From Ahaetulla prasina (taxonomy: Eukaryota > Chordata > Lepidosauria > Squamata > Colubridae), in the NCBI RefSeq assembly GCF_028640845.1, contig NC_080548.1, positions 9,480,314 through 9,544,313 of the forward strand: a stretch of 64,000 nucleotides of DNA, read 5' to 3'. The notes beneath the pieces were generated by a model. That model saw only the letters and a program-made list of their open reading frames with translations. It had not been told where the DNA came from and made no database searches. Made by a program: the position numbers and the translations under genes. Below are positions 10,630 through 21,665 of this stretch, in pieces; positions within the stretch are counted from its first letter, which is position 1, and every line of letters begins with the position of its first letter.

Positions 10630-12033
10630 CTTCTTGTTCTGCCTTCAGGTGCACACCATGATCTGTGACTAAGATGAGGAAAGCAAAATTCTGATGAGAC
10701 AAATTTGGTTGTAGGCCACTGTTGGCCTAGGGCTTTTCCAGGTCTTCAGCTCTTTTTTTGTAGAAAAATCTTGATGTCTTTGAGCAAAGATGGGAATTCT
10801 AGAGAAACATAAATGTTTATGAGACAAGAACTGGTTCCTTCAATATGACCAGATGGGTTGGTACCCCTAAAGTTCTGATTTTAAACCATGTTGGGAGGAC
10901 ACCATGTTAGGAAAATATAACTTGTGGAATTGGTTCCCTCAAGCCATGGTGAAATATAAATCAATATGGCTTTAACATGGCAATAGATTAACTCATTGAG
11001 AAGGCCCCAAAGATTCTTCATCATGACAATGTTGGGCTACTTTAAAGATCAAAGCAATATGCTGAGAATTATGGGATGTCAAGTCCTTGCCTTGCTGGTC
11101 CATTTTGGGGGAAATGCAAATCAAGATTATCTGGACTTCAGTTCTGACTCTACAAGGTCAAATTTGTAAGAATTCATTTGAATTCCAGGTAGAATTTTAA
11201 TACTTGATTAATTTCATGGACTTTAGATAATTGAGTACCGTATATATATTTAAGGATTCTAATCCTTGAGCTTTAAGGATGAAAAAGGCAACAAGCCCCA
11301 ATAAATTTCTAAATAAAAGAGCATTCCCTGCATGTTTCAACAGTGATATTTATGAATGTGCAAGTCCATGAAAAGGGGGGCGGGGAGAAAGGGAGAGAGG
11401 AAGGTGGAAAAAAACTGAGATTAATTTTAAAAGGTTATATTGATTGCAGTGAAGCATAAACCACAGGCAAGGGGTGTTATGCAATTACGCATGAGCTGTG
11501 CTGATGGCAGAAACAGCTGCTTTTCTCTCCACAAAGCCATTCTGATTTTGAGACTCTTAGACCCAGCCAAGCATTTCAAGGAAAGGGGATCTAAGGCTTG
11601 CTTGCAGTAGCACATCTGTGGGCTTGTGCATTTTTAACTCGAATAGAGAAATGAAGAGGGACAAAGCTCTGATCCCAGATGCTTATGAACTGAAGCAGAG
11701 GGCTTGAAAAGTGAAGGTGAAACTGCAACGTATCTGGGCACTGGTGTGCTTGAATTCCACAAAGGAGGATAGCTTGGAGAAACTCAAAAGATCTGAAAGA
11801 GGATCGAGTCCAGGTCGCATTTATTAATCCAGTCAGCCGTTCTTTGGTTTTTCAGGGGTCGTTTTCCAATGCTCCAGCAGGTTGATCAAATGATGCCAAA
11901 TTCTTGTAGCCCCCTTCAAAATTTTCTGGGCAAAAGATTTGAGACAGAGATGAGCTTTCTTAGCTAGTGAAGAAATGAACATTTGAAGGGCAAAGTTGCC
12001 CCTAAAATTTAGTTGACATTCATCATCTGCATA
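10630..12033. other. Unassigned stretch
   Basis: No gene or named repeat was recognised. A short GA-rich run lies at 11378-11405. The longer frames here lack known motifs. Confidence 0.4.
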
Positions 12034-12431
12034 CAGGTAGTCCTTGACATATAACCTTTTGTTTAGTGACCATTCAAAGTTACAATGGCCCTGAAAAACT
12101 GATCTGTGAGCAGTTCTCACATTTATGACTGTCGTAGCATTCTCACAATCACATGTTCCAAATTTGGATGCTTATTTACTTATTTATTTATGCTTATGTA
12201 TTTACGAAGGTTGCAGCATCCAGGGGTCATATGATCACCATTCACAACCTTCCCAGCTGGCTTCCCTCAAGCAAGTCAATGAGGGAACCTGGATTTGCTT
12301 AATGACAGTGTGATTTGTTTAACAACCATGGCAAAAGAGGTTGTAATATAAGACATGACTCACTTAATAACTTCCATGTTTAACAATGGAAATTCTTGTC
12401 CCAACTGTATTTGTAAGTCAAAGACTATCTG
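12034..12431. mobile_element. MITE of the CAGGTAGTCC family (copy 1)
   Basis: Left end CAGGTAGTCCTTGACATATAACC and right end GACTATCTG are inverted repeats, flanked on both sides by TA. The interior is typical of this family: GTTTAGTGACCATTCAAAGTT, GTTGCAGCATCC, CATATGATCACC, CAAGTCAATGAGGGAA. Relatives are at 27305, 27849 and 42242. TA flanks suggest a Tc1/mariner-like target preference, but the evidence is weak because only some copies show them. Confidence 0.7.
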
Positions 12432-12490
12432 TAGTTGAAGAGGAGATGATAACCTGACACTGGCTGATGGATGAAATTGGTCCATCAAAT

Positions 12491-12529
12491 TCCTTCCTTC
12501 CTTCCTTCCTTCCTTCCTTCCTTCCTTCC
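12491..12529. repeat. (TTCC)n microsatellite
   Basis: About ten tandem TTCC tetranucleotides without interruption. On the minus strand it is (GGAA)n, which creates a spurious repetitive peptide. Confidence 0.98.
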
Positions 12530-12534
12530 ATGGT

Positions 12535-13999
12535 TGCCCACAATAGAAACAGCAGAGTTTCTTTTCTAGCTTCTTCTTCATTTTACCCAACATGCCCTGG
12601 TTTATCATCAATCAGGGTCCTCATGGTATACAATGGCTTCTATCACCATCAATTGCTACTTGTCCTGAACTCTGCTGTTTTCCCCAATGCCTGGAATGAC
12701 ACCCTTATGTGGATGTTAAAATCGCTGCAGCTATTTTGTATTGAATTCAAACCTAAATTAATTTCTATTGCGTAATATGATCCAAAACTAACTTAAAATT
12801 GAGAACTTCCAAGGACCTGGCATCTCATTATTGGAGAATTAGATATAGAAGCTTATAAGAGACTGAACCTTGCAATCTGAAATGTGAATAGATGATTAGC
12901 TGTGTGTCAGCTATCTGATGCTTAATTTATCAGATATTAAAATGAATTGCCATAGGGCAAAGGTTTGCAATTATTACAATACCAAATCCTCCACTTGGCT
13001 TTGAAGTGGCATAAAGGAAGCCACCTTCAAAAAGTAGTGGTTGAGGCCAGGACATAAAACTTAATTTGATTTCATTTACCTGTAAATTGAATTAAAATTA
13101 AAAGTGGCTAATACAGTTAAATTTCACATATTTAACAATTTCTGCATTATGAAAAAAAAATCACTGTTGAAATATTCTTTGACCCTGGATGCCAGTCTGA
13201 AAGGAAGTTTGCTTAAGGATGGATGATAACACCATTGGGTTATAAATCTACTTTTAAAATACACTTTTCTTCTGAGCAAATAGGGTAAGAAATCATGATA
13301 AATACAAGAAAAACATCATATCATCTCTACATATTGCCATCTATTGATGCTACAGATTAAACCATAGAAGAGTTTTTCTCCCAGATTTATGAGGTAGAAC
13401 GTTGAGTAGTTTCATTGTGGGAGTTTTTGGTAGTGGCTTTTCCTTCATTCAGTTGCATCTCAGTCCTGTCCACAAGTTAGCCACAGGTGGGAGACCTACA
13501 AAGAGATCTCCCCTCCCCAGAGACTAATGGATTATTCTAGATTTGAGAGAGGACTGGGGGCATTTCCTGCTTTTGCATTTCCAGTCAAGAATGTATGACT
13601 GACACTCTTGTCAACCAAGAACATTGGTTGCTCTGAAGAATACAGAATTGTCCTGAATGAGTTGATCATTGCTAAATAACCTCTCCTACTTGCAGAGAAG
13701 CTAGTGGACAAGAGCTGGAACTCAGGTCATGCCTAATATAATCAAATATAATTAAAATCTACTGGGTGGCTGTGCGGATAGCAAGGACATTTTTTCTTCT
13801 CCACATCCATTGTGGCTTTTCTTTGTGAAAATTTGAAAGACACTTTGAAGATAAAGTTACTTGTTTTGTCATGACCTTAGTCTCTTCATCTTCAGTTAAT
13901 GCAATTCTAGAAGTGCAAGCATCCAGAGCACCTTCCTGTCTTGATTTATTGGATTAGTTTAAGTTGCTGAGGCCTGAGGAGAAGGATAATGGATGTGTT
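12535..13999. other. AT-rich unassigned stretch
   Basis: No coding signature or recognised repeat. The sequence is AT-rich and without long open frames. Confidence 0.4.
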
Positions 14000-14450
14000 T
14001 GATCTACGTTGTGTGTTCCACCCTTAACTTCTTGGCTTATTAAATCTAGTAGGGAGGGGATGGCTGGCTGGATTTTGGAAGTCATAAATACCTAGTTGAG
14101 AGAGGGAGTGTTCCTGCTTCTTTAAAAGAATCAGTGATCAGGTTGCTCCTAAAGAAACCAAATCAGGACCCCAAGGATGAAAACAAATATAGCTCAATGA
14201 CCGATGTTCCCTTCCTTGACAGGGTGCTTAAGTAGATGGAGAGCAATCACCTCTCTTGGTTGAAATTGATTTTGTAGATCCATTTCAAGCCGATTTCAGC
14301 TCTGACTGTGGAGCAGAAACTGACTTGGTCATTCTATGAAAGGACTTCTGTCAGTAAAAAGATGTGGGGAATGTGAACATGTTGTTTCTTCTGGACCTTT
14401 CAGAGATTTTTGATACCATCTGGACAAGCTATGAGAATTGAAATGTTGGG
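14000..14450 (+). mobile_element. L2-like LINE reverse-transcriptase remnant
   Basis: Translating the plus strand in pieces gives segments resembling L2 reverse transcriptase: FQADF and SDCGAETDLV upstream, and LLDLSEIFDTI at about 14385-14420, matching the catalytic block usually written LLDLSAAFDT. The remnant is cut by the hAT element at 14459. A short continuation at about 15183-15215 (GIPRDSILS, compare GVPQGSVLS) lies on its far side, so the hAT landed inside the LINE. Frames are heavily disrupted. Confidence 0.6.
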
Positions 14451-14458
14451 GTATTGCG

Positions 14459-15106
14459 CAGTGATGAAATCTGAACCGGTTTACTACCTGTTCGCTGGCT
14501 GCACATGTGCACTGCGGGCACAATGCGCACCATGCACCAAATGTGAGGTGCGCGCATGCAGTGCATGCCAAAAGGAGGCATGGGGTAAGTAGAACAGCAT
14601 GTGTGTGTGTGGGGGGGGGTGATCAGCTGTGGCGTGTGATCTTTTTTTGTACTTTTAAAAGCCTTTTTTTACAACCTATTAGGCCGAAGAGGTTGTTTAA
14701 AAAAAGGCTTTTAAAAGTAAAAAAAAAAGCCTCTGATGATCAGGCAAGTCAGCTGGGATCATCAGAGCCTCTTTTTTTTATCTTTTAAAAGCATTTTTTT
14801 ACAATATCTTCGGCCAAAGAGGTTGTAAAAAAATGCTTTTAAAAGTAAAAGATTGTTTAAAAAAAGGTTAAAAAAAGGCTTTGATGATCGCGTGGCTCAG
14901 CTGGGATCATCAGAGCATTTTTTTTAACCTTTTGAAAGATTGTAAAAAATGCTTTTAAAAGTAAAAAAAAAGGCTCTGATGATCGTGTGACTCAGCTGGG
15001 CATGGGCGGCAGGGGAAGGGATTTTTGCTATCGGTTCTCTGAACCACCCAGCGCCATTACTACCGGATTGGCCGATCCAGTCCAAACCAGGAGCCTTGCA
15101 CCCCTG
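14459..15106. mobile_element. hAT-type element, 648 bp, with tandem internal hairpins, 7/8 TSD
   Basis: Ends CAGTGATGAAATCTGAACCG / CTTGCACCCCTG; flanks GTATTGCG (14451-14458) and GTATTGTG (15107-15114). The interior repeats a module of A/T-rich arms (CTTTTAAAAG with TTTTTTTACAACC and its complement) alternating with a GC-bearing palindrome, CTCTGATGATC...GATCATCAGAG, at about 14730-14770, 14875-14920 and 14970-15000. Several stacked hairpins result. No transposase frame is present. It is the longest member of its family in the window. Confidence 0.85.
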
Positions 15107-15259
15107 GTATTGTGCTATGGTCTGCTCCTATCTGTATGTCCATTTTCAGAAGATGATGCCTGGGTATTATTATTCTGTTCCATGATAGTTGAGTTATGGA
15201 ATCCCTCGAGATTCAATTTTATCCCAGGTAAAAGAATGAAGACAGCTCCTAACTAAGAG

Positions 15260-15376
15260 TATCCAGAATATATGCTTCATGTAGGTAGTAAGTCTGCTTC
15301 AGTTTGGCAAGGTTCTGTCTTCAGGTGTCCATAAAAGAAAATAAAGAAATCTGTATGGAAGAATTCCTATGTCTTT
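15260..15376 (+). mobile_element. LTR-like repeat (copy 3 of 3, 3' part)
   Basis: Contains AGTTTGGCAAGGTTCTGTCTT, AAAATAAAGAAATCTG and CCTATGTCTTTC, matching the 3' halves of 2760-3005 and 9320-9570. It is interrupted at 15377 by an hAT-type terminus. Confidence 0.5.
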
Positions 15377-15465
15377 CAGGGGTGAAATGCTCCCGGTTCA
15401 GACCGGATCACGCGAACTGGTAGCGATGAGGGCGGGTAGTTCGGAGAACGGTAGCAAAAATCCCT
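15377..15465 (+). mobile_element. hAT-type terminus, partner end not found
   Basis: CAGGGGTGAAATGCTCCCGG followed by GGTTCAGACCGG and CGAACTGGTAGCG matches the ends of the CAGTGGTGAAAT hAT family. I found no matching right end and no second copy of the flanking ATGTCTTT, so the extent is unknown. Confidence 0.5.
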
Positions 15466-16491
15466 GCCTCTCCCCCCTCCTTGCCCATGCCCACCCAATT
15501 GCCCTGTCCCCACTTGCGTACTTGGCAGCTTCCTGCTTCTTTTGATCTCGGTCACTATTCCGGCCTTGCTTCAGCTGCTGCAATCAATTGCATCAGCTAG
15601 CAACTGAATCTGCCTGCCTGCAATCCATCTCATCAGTGAGCAACTCAATCTGCCTGTCTTTTCCCTTGAATTAGGTAAGTAAGGGGGGGAGCTTTAAAAA
15701 AATAATTAATTGGGTTTTTTTTTAGGAGTTTGCTTTTTTTTTTAGACATAGCAATTTAAAGTTAAGGAAGTTTTAAAGTTAAGAAAATTTTAAAGTTAAG
15801 GATGTTTTAAAGTTAGGGTTTTCAGTGTGTAGAAGTTGTAGTTTTCAGTGTGCTTTATTATAAACCACCCAGAAAATGTGATTACAGGTATTGGGTGGTT
15901 TAAAATATTAAACAAACAACCAAGCCAAGACACTGTTTTCTGCATTCTTGATGGGGTCAATCCCTACCATGGGTGTCCAGAAGTTATATTTTTTCTTTCC
16001 TTTGTGGACTGACATTTGCTCAGAGAATAGTTATATCTGATGTCAAGATGCCTATGGATCGGAAGGTTATGGATAAAGAAATAATTCTGTGCTTAATGAG
16101 AATGGATAGAACTGAAAGAGAGTTATATTAAGGGTGGAGAACAGCTATTAAGTAAGTTCTTGCAAAGCCAGACACTGCCAGACCCTACCTACACATCAAT
16201 GAGCTTAGGATCAGGGAAGATCACTTTTCATCTTCTTTCATGTTTCTCTGAATCCATAAAGTGATTGGCTGATTATCTAGGAAGCTGTATCTCCCTTCTG
16301 ACAATTTATTCCTTTAGCCAAAGGAAAAGCTTCTGAATGATATTGTTTGGGCAAGCATGAAGCATCAGGCTAAATGTTACTTCCAGCCATGATGGATTTT
16401 ATTTGAATCTGAATCTTGAAAGAAGAGAGGTCGGAATGCTTCCCTCACATCTTGCTCTCATTCTTCAAACATTACTGATGCATTTGGAGTT
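15466..16491. other. Mostly unassigned; contains a 17-bp minisatellite
   Basis: Positions 15755-15818 hold 3.8 copies of a 17-bp unit, TTTAAAGTTAAGGAAGT, with changes in the last five bases. A LINE/SINE-like tail (AAACCACCCAGAAAATG, ATTGGGTGGTTTAAAATATT) follows at 15862-15915. No gene was recognised. Confidence 0.55.
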
Positions 16492-16499
16492 CTTCAGAG

Positions 16500-16654
16500 C
16501 AGGGGTCTCCAACCTTGGTCCCTTTAAGACTTGTGGATTTCAACTACCAGAGTTCCTCAGCCAGCTTTGCTTTGCTTTGCTTTGCTTTGCTGGCTGAGGG
16601 ACTCTGGGAGTTGAAGTCCACAAGTCTTAAAGGGACCAAGGTTAGAGACCCCTG
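16500..16654. mobile_element. Palindromic hAT MITE, 155 bp, TSD CTTCAGAG, with (CTTTG)n loop
   Basis: Ends CAGGGGTCTCCAACCTTGG / CCAAGGTTAGAGACCCCTG; 8-bp flanks CTTCAGAG at 16492-16499 and 16655-16662 are identical. The two arms (about 60 bp, with GACTTGTGGATTTCAACT and its complement) are almost perfect inverted repeats. The loop at 16563-16590 is an expanded TTTGC/CTTTG pentanucleotide, present once in the related copy at 55740. Confidence 0.95.
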
Positions 16655-16662
16655 CTTCAGAG

Positions 16663-17256
16663 GACCGTTTTGTTTTTATTTACAGCTTTCCCCCTCCATG
16701 CCATGCCACGTTTTTTCAGTTGCTCAGTTCAATTCTATCTCTACCTCACTGCTCCCTCCTTTCGCTACCTCTCTGTCCTTTGCAGTATTTTATCAATGCA
16801 CCAATGGAGTTTCTGCATTTACAGTACACAACCATTTACGGTAAGTTAAACCAAAGGGCTTTCTCTGGAATGTTTTATCAATCTAAATATATGCAGAAGT
16901 ACTACACAGTTAATTAATGCACATATTATCTGTTTGTTTAATGCCATTTTTATGCTACTTCCAATCACACAGTTCAGGGTGATTCACAAGACTCTTAAAG
17001 CACAAACTTGAGCAGAATACCAAACATAATCGGTTCCTATGGTAATCCTACAACTTTTTTCAATAGTAACATTGTTAAAAGCCCAGGTTTAAACAATGAA
17101 ACTTGGAAAAGTTCCTGAAAAGGCAGGAGTGAAAGCACCAGTCTCTGGCCCCAAATCTCTGGAAGATTTGCACTCATTATGCACTCCATAATGTAGGAGG
17201 ACAAATGTGAGGGCCTCTTTCCTCTTCCCTCCTCCTCATGTGTGGTGGAATCTTCA
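16663..17256. other. Unassigned stretch
   Basis: No named repeat or coding signature. Contains short pyrimidine-rich runs at 16685-16790. Confidence 0.4.
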
Positions 17257-17270
17257 GTAGCCTTTCTCTT

Positions 17271-17984
17271 TTTTTTTTTGTTTAAAAAAGTTTTATTTTA
17301 ACATTCTTATCCACTAACATATCCCATAACATATTTAATGTACCTTCATATACAATTAATCGGATCTGCCCGGTCACCACCCCCTTCCTTTTACTCTCCT
17401 TCTCTACCTTCTTCTACTTTCCACCATCCTCCCTGTCTCTTATCTACATCCTCTCCTCCTTCCTCCCTACTCCTTTCTTCTCCCTCTTCTATCCCTCTTC
17501 CTTCCTTTCCTCTTCCTCCTCTTCTCTTTCCTACCTCCTTCTCTCTTCTACTTCCTTCTTTCCCATCATTCTGAAGTGGTAGCCGGGCAGCTCCGATCTT
17601 ACATTAATTATACATCTTCAATCATCTTTGTACATTAACTATCAATCCCTTTTCTACCCCCTCCCCCTTTCTTCCCCTTCCTCCCCCCACCCCCCGGGAC
17701 TTCCGAGAACCGAATACAGGGTATAAAACTAACAACAAAAATTAAAATATAGTACAAATCATAATCCATAATCATTCCTTAAAACCTCCACTCCCCTTCC
17801 AGAGACAAAGAAGATACTTTTCTTCCAATCCATTATATATCAGACCATTCCACTCCTAGAGTTCTCAGAAATTTCCGTTTGAATTAGTGTTTGTTCTTGA
17901 ATAAAGTACATAGTTTTTAATATCCAACCTTCATCAATCAATATCAAAACAACGTTCCATCTTCCAATATTCACCAAGGGTTCT
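17271..17984 (-). mobile_element. 5'-truncated L1-type retrotransposon, 714 bp, 14-bp TSD
   Basis: The insertion is bracketed by identical GTAGCCTTTCTCTT at 17257-17270 and 17985-17998. It begins on plus with a T-run (17271-17279), the poly(A) tail of a minus-strand element. A polypyrimidine tract at about 17380-17570 and another at 17650-17695 are polypurine on the sense strand, a common feature of L1 3' UTRs. No ORF piece was recognised, so L1 membership is inferred from the A-tail, the TSD length and the polypurine tract. Confidence 0.75.
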
Positions 17985-18329
17985 GTAGCCTTTCTCTTGA
18001 TGACCTCGTAGGATGACAGAAACATAATGGACAAGGCAGTCCCTGAAGTAACATTGTGACATGCTGTCAAAGCCTTTATGGGTAATGTCCGGCTCATTCT
18101 ATGCTGATGATACGGCTATGTTATGTATCAGTTGGGGCTTTCTGGTCCTCTTCAAGGGTATCCCCATACAAGGAATGTTGCAGTACACCAGTCATGAGAT
18201 TGTGAGCAATTTATTTATTTATTTGGCACATATCCTCTGACCTAGTAAAGCTCTAAAACAAGCACCCCTTGGAAGCTGCATGGAAAAGCAGCATGTGGTC
18301 CCTTCTAAATCCTCTGCATAACTCTAGTT

Positions 18330-18426
18330 CAGGGGTCTCCAACCTTGGCAACTTTAAGCCTGGAGGACTTCAACTCCCAGAATTGAAGTCCTCCAGGTTT
18401 GACGTTGCCAAGGTTGGAGACCCCTG
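18330..18426. mobile_element. Palindromic hAT MITE, 97 bp, TSD CTCTAGTT
   Basis: CAGGGGTCTCCAACCTTGGC ... CCAAGGTTGGAGACCCCTG with identical 8-bp flanks CTCTAGTT (18322-18329 and 18427-18434). The whole element is a near-perfect palindrome centred at about 18378. Confidence 0.95.
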
Positions 18427-18602
18427 CTCTAGTTTGCATTGATCCAGCCACTTCAAGCATCTACAAGCATCTCTTCTGGCTTTTGGATGTGCTGGCAGAG
18501 GCATTAGGAGTAACACAAAGTTCCTCAGTGGTGCAAAAGACCTAATTCCAACAAATTATAGACACATTATACTAATTTTCAAGGGGCATGAAGGCTGACA
18601 AG

Positions 18603-18739
18603 CAGTGGTGGGATTCAGCCAGTTCTCACCACTTTGGGAGAATCGTTTGTTAACTTTCTGAGCAGTTTGGTGAATTGGCTGTTGGAAGAAATCATCAGGG
18701 CAGAGAACCGGTTGTTAAATTATTTGAATCCCACCACTG
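18603..18739. mobile_element. hAT-type miniature element, 137 bp, 7/8 TSD
   Basis: CAGTGGTGGGATTCAGCC ... TGAATCCCACCACTG; flanks CTGACAAG (18595-18602) and CTTACAAG (18740-18747). A short internally deleted member related to the CAGTGGTGAAAT group. Confidence 0.9.
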
Positions 18740-18747
18740 CTTACAAG

Positions 18748-18896
18748 TGTCCAGATTATTATAGGATCTTCCATCACATATATGTGCCAAGCCAAGCTAT
18801 ATTTTGGTGAGGTCATTGGTAGAACCAATTGTCTTCCTTCTGTCTTTTCCACTGTTCAACTGATTTCTTCATTTTCTGAGTTCAACTGCAGAGAAG
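18748..18896. other. Unassigned spacer
   Basis: Nothing recognised between the hAT element and the LINE fragment. Confidence 0.4.
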
Positions 18897-19330
18897 ATGG
18901 AGCTTCATTGTAATATCCTTCCTGTAAAAGACTACTTCAGCTTCAGTCGCAACAATACAAGAGCAAACAATAGATTCAAACTTAATGTCTGCTTCAGACT
19001 TGATTGCAGAAAATATGACTTTTGTAACAGAGTTGTTAATGCTTGGAACTCACTACCTGACTCTATAGTCTCTACTCAAAACCCCAAAATCTTCAACCAA
19101 AAACTGTCCACTACTGACCTCACCCCATTCCTAAGAGGACTATAAGGGGCGTGCATAAGAGCACAAAAGTGCCTACCGTTCCTGTCCTATTGTTCTCTTC
19201 ATTATAATATTATATGCATACTTTTACTTATTCTTTTACATATATATACTTTTTCTCTCATGATGAGTTATTTTTATGTTGATGATTGTATATACTGTTG
19301 TGACAAAAAAAATTTTAAAAAAACCCTCAT
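18897..19330 (+). mobile_element. LINE ORF2 C-terminus and 3' UTR (CR1/L2-group)
   Basis: An 82-aa frame at 18897-19145 ends a LINE polyprotein: FCNRVVNAWNSLPDSIVSTQ followed by FNQKLSTTDLTPFLRG fits the conserved WNxLP...F...L block that closes CR1/L2/Rex-type ORF2 proteins. A 3' UTR follows (GGGGCGTGCATAAGAGCACA, TACCGTTCCTGTCCTATTG) and ends GTTGTGACAAAAAAAATT at about 19300-19318. A second tail of this type lies at 25060-25096. The copy is 5'-truncated and has lost the catalytic domain. Confidence 0.75.
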
Positions 19331-19799
19331 GTTTTCTTGATTTTTCTTCCAATAATGAATAGGCCTGCAGTTCTCTTTTTCTTTCGCCTCTTCCCTTGGT
19401 GGTCTTTTCTTCTTCTGGGACTTGAGGAGGATATCATATTCGCATTGCTTGATAAAGCAGCATACCATTTGTAAGAACTCTGATCATTCTAACAATAGCT
19501 GGAAATACTGGTTTTGCTGAAGCAAATAACTTCATTCTACTCTTTGCCTTTGCTTAGGTAGTTTTCTTCTCTAACTTTGCTCCTATAAGGTTTTGTTGCT
19601 GTCGTTCCTTTCTAAAATGTATTTAGAGAAGTGGACTTGAGTTATACTTTGTATTTTTAGATGTATGAGATAGCTAAGGGATCTCTTATAGCACTGCTGA
19701 ACCATTAAAAACTTTTACTTGCCATCTAAGATCATGTAGTTATATAGTCATTCCAGAAAGCATCATGGGACAGAGGAAGCTCTGTCCAGAGTTATCCAG
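19331..19799. other. Unassigned stretch
   Basis: No recognised gene or repeat. Confidence 0.4.
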
Positions 19800-19985
19800 A
19801 TTTGGGGTTCTTGGTGCTCTCTGAGCTTGGTAGGTGTTTTGCAGATGTTTCATCACCAAACTAAGTAACTTTATGAGTGCACTGATAACTTTGCCTAGTG
19901 TGATAATGAAACATCTGCAAGAAAACCACCAAACTCACCCAGGATCCTACAGTTCAACCCTGAGCTACAAATATTCTTTTCTATC
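19800..19985. repeat. Palindromic dispersed repeat (copy 2 of 3)
   Basis: Arms GGTTCTTGGTGCTCTCTGAG...GCAGATGTTTCATCACC and GATAATGAAACATCTGCAAG...CACCAAACTCACCC, followed by TTCAACCCTGAGCTACAAAT. Same organisation as 7940-8130 and 29125-29285. Confidence 0.7.
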
Positions 19986-21299
19986 AGTGTTATCCAGTTT
20001 TTCAAATTTGAATAAACTGCTTGACCATTTTTTCCAGCTTCTAAAATGTAATTGCAAATCTTCAGCCGTGACAATAGCTCATTTTTTTTTCCTTGATGGA
20101 AAGACAAATTTTAGCAGGACCTTTATTGCAGCTTTTCTTTTTCCTGCCTTAGACTTCCCTGGGAATGGAAAGTATATGCAGAGAAAATTGGGTTGGAATT
20201 AATTTTTATTACTACTCATTAGTAAAAGTAAGTTTGGCAGGGAGCCAAGACTTTCAGAAAAATATAATAAAATTGGAGGGAAAAGAAATAGTAGTAACAT
20301 ATATGTGTATGTGATAATCAGCTTTTTGTTGGTGCCTATCAGGAGTTTGCTACTTATGCAGCATTTTTTTTTATTATACAGATTTAGTGCTCCTCTTCAA
20401 CCGATTGTAATTCCTCCAAAAATAAAACAGAGGGAAGAAAAGAAAGAAATTATTGTCTTCCACTGAGCAAAAAAAAAGGAAAGATTATCCAGGGAATTAA
20501 AAGCTCTGAGTTATGGCTCTTGCTTTAGGGATAAAAAAACAACAACAAACCCATGAAATGAAAAGCTAGGCTGAGTTTGGAGATTTAATTGATGTACTAA
20601 AAAACTTTGAGTAGTGACATTGAGATGCAAGATAACATTAACCCAGGTGTTTTTTTTTATTATTATTATTATTTTCAGTCAAGCCTAACCTGACAGAGGG
20701 ACACTAAAAGGAAATGAAAAGAAAACAAATGTGGTTGTTGTTGGTGACATCCCACTTTGTAAAAGCCTCAGAGGGATGAGAGGGACTCCAGAGACTATCA
20801 GATTAGAAGAAAAATGTCAGCCATGAGGGCTGGAGGGAGGGAGGGAGGGCCGGGGTAAGATGCTTGAATGGAAAGTAGTTGTATTACCCTTAACCATGGA
20901 ATCGCCTCAGGGTTTGACCTGTTTTATGGAAATATGACACGCCAGAAAAATATGTACTTTTCCCGGCTTTATAAAAGCTACAGACAAATCAAGAAAGCCT
21001 TTTGCTGGGATCTAAGCCTGCTAAAATCCCTGAGATTGCTAAGCACAAGAGCAGCTACTGAAGCTGGCTTTTTAAATTTCGTTTTATTCAGCATATTTAT
21101 GGCTGCCTGTAAGACTGGGAATGAATGACCTTGGGAGACAAGAAGAAGAGTCCAAGGCGAGACAACAGTCAGAGAAGAGGTAGCTTTGGCCACAAAAAAC
21201 AACAGGAGTCTGGCAAATGTCTCAGAATGGGCCTTCCATAGTTTCATCGCACTGTAAGGTGTAACGGTGAGGGGGGAGAGATGATCAAGGGACTAAACT
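19986..21299. other. Unassigned stretch with (ATT)n and GGGA runs
   Basis: A TTATTATTATT microsatellite lies at 20652-20678 and a GGGAGGGAGGGAGGG run at 20833-20850. Two overlapping antiparallel frames at 20868-21247 show no known motif. Nothing else was recognised. Confidence 0.45.
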
Positions 21300-21665
21300 A
21301 CATGAAAAATGGTTGCAGGAACTGGGTATGTCTAGTTTAATGAAAAGAAGGACTAGCAATGTTCCAATATCTGAGAAATTGACACAAAGAAGAGGGAGTC
21401 AAGCAATTCTCCAAAGCACCTGAGGGCAGGACAAGAAGCAATGGGTGGAAACTAATCAAGGAGAGAAGCACCTTAGAACTAAGGAGAATTGTCCTAAGGA
21501 CAGTTAGAACAATTAATCAGTGGAACAACTTGCCTCCAGAGGTTGTGAATGCTCCAATACTGGAGGCTGGATAACCACTTGTCTGAAGTGGTGTAGGATT
21601 TCTTACCTAAGCAGGGGGTTGGACTAGATGACCTCCAAGGTCCCTTCCAATTCTGTATTTCTCCT
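21300..21665 (+). mobile_element. CR1 LINE 3' end, 5'-truncated
   Basis: The plus strand reads the end of CR1 ORF2 with frameshifts (GTTGCAGGAACTGGGTATGT, GAAGCAATGGGTGGAAACTA, TTAATCAGTGGAACAACTTG) and then the 3' UTR GCAGGGGGTTGGACTAGATG ACCTCC. Same subfamily as 39600-39990. Confidence 0.9.

Noticed and set aside
17338..17574. Proline/serine-rich 78-aa protein
   Set aside because: It is a frame through the polypyrimidine tract of an L1 3' fragment bounded by a 14-bp TSD.
20868..21247. Overlapping 86-aa and 89-aa frames as a possible host exon
   Set aside because: No splice-site pattern that I could support, no known motif, and both strands are equally open.
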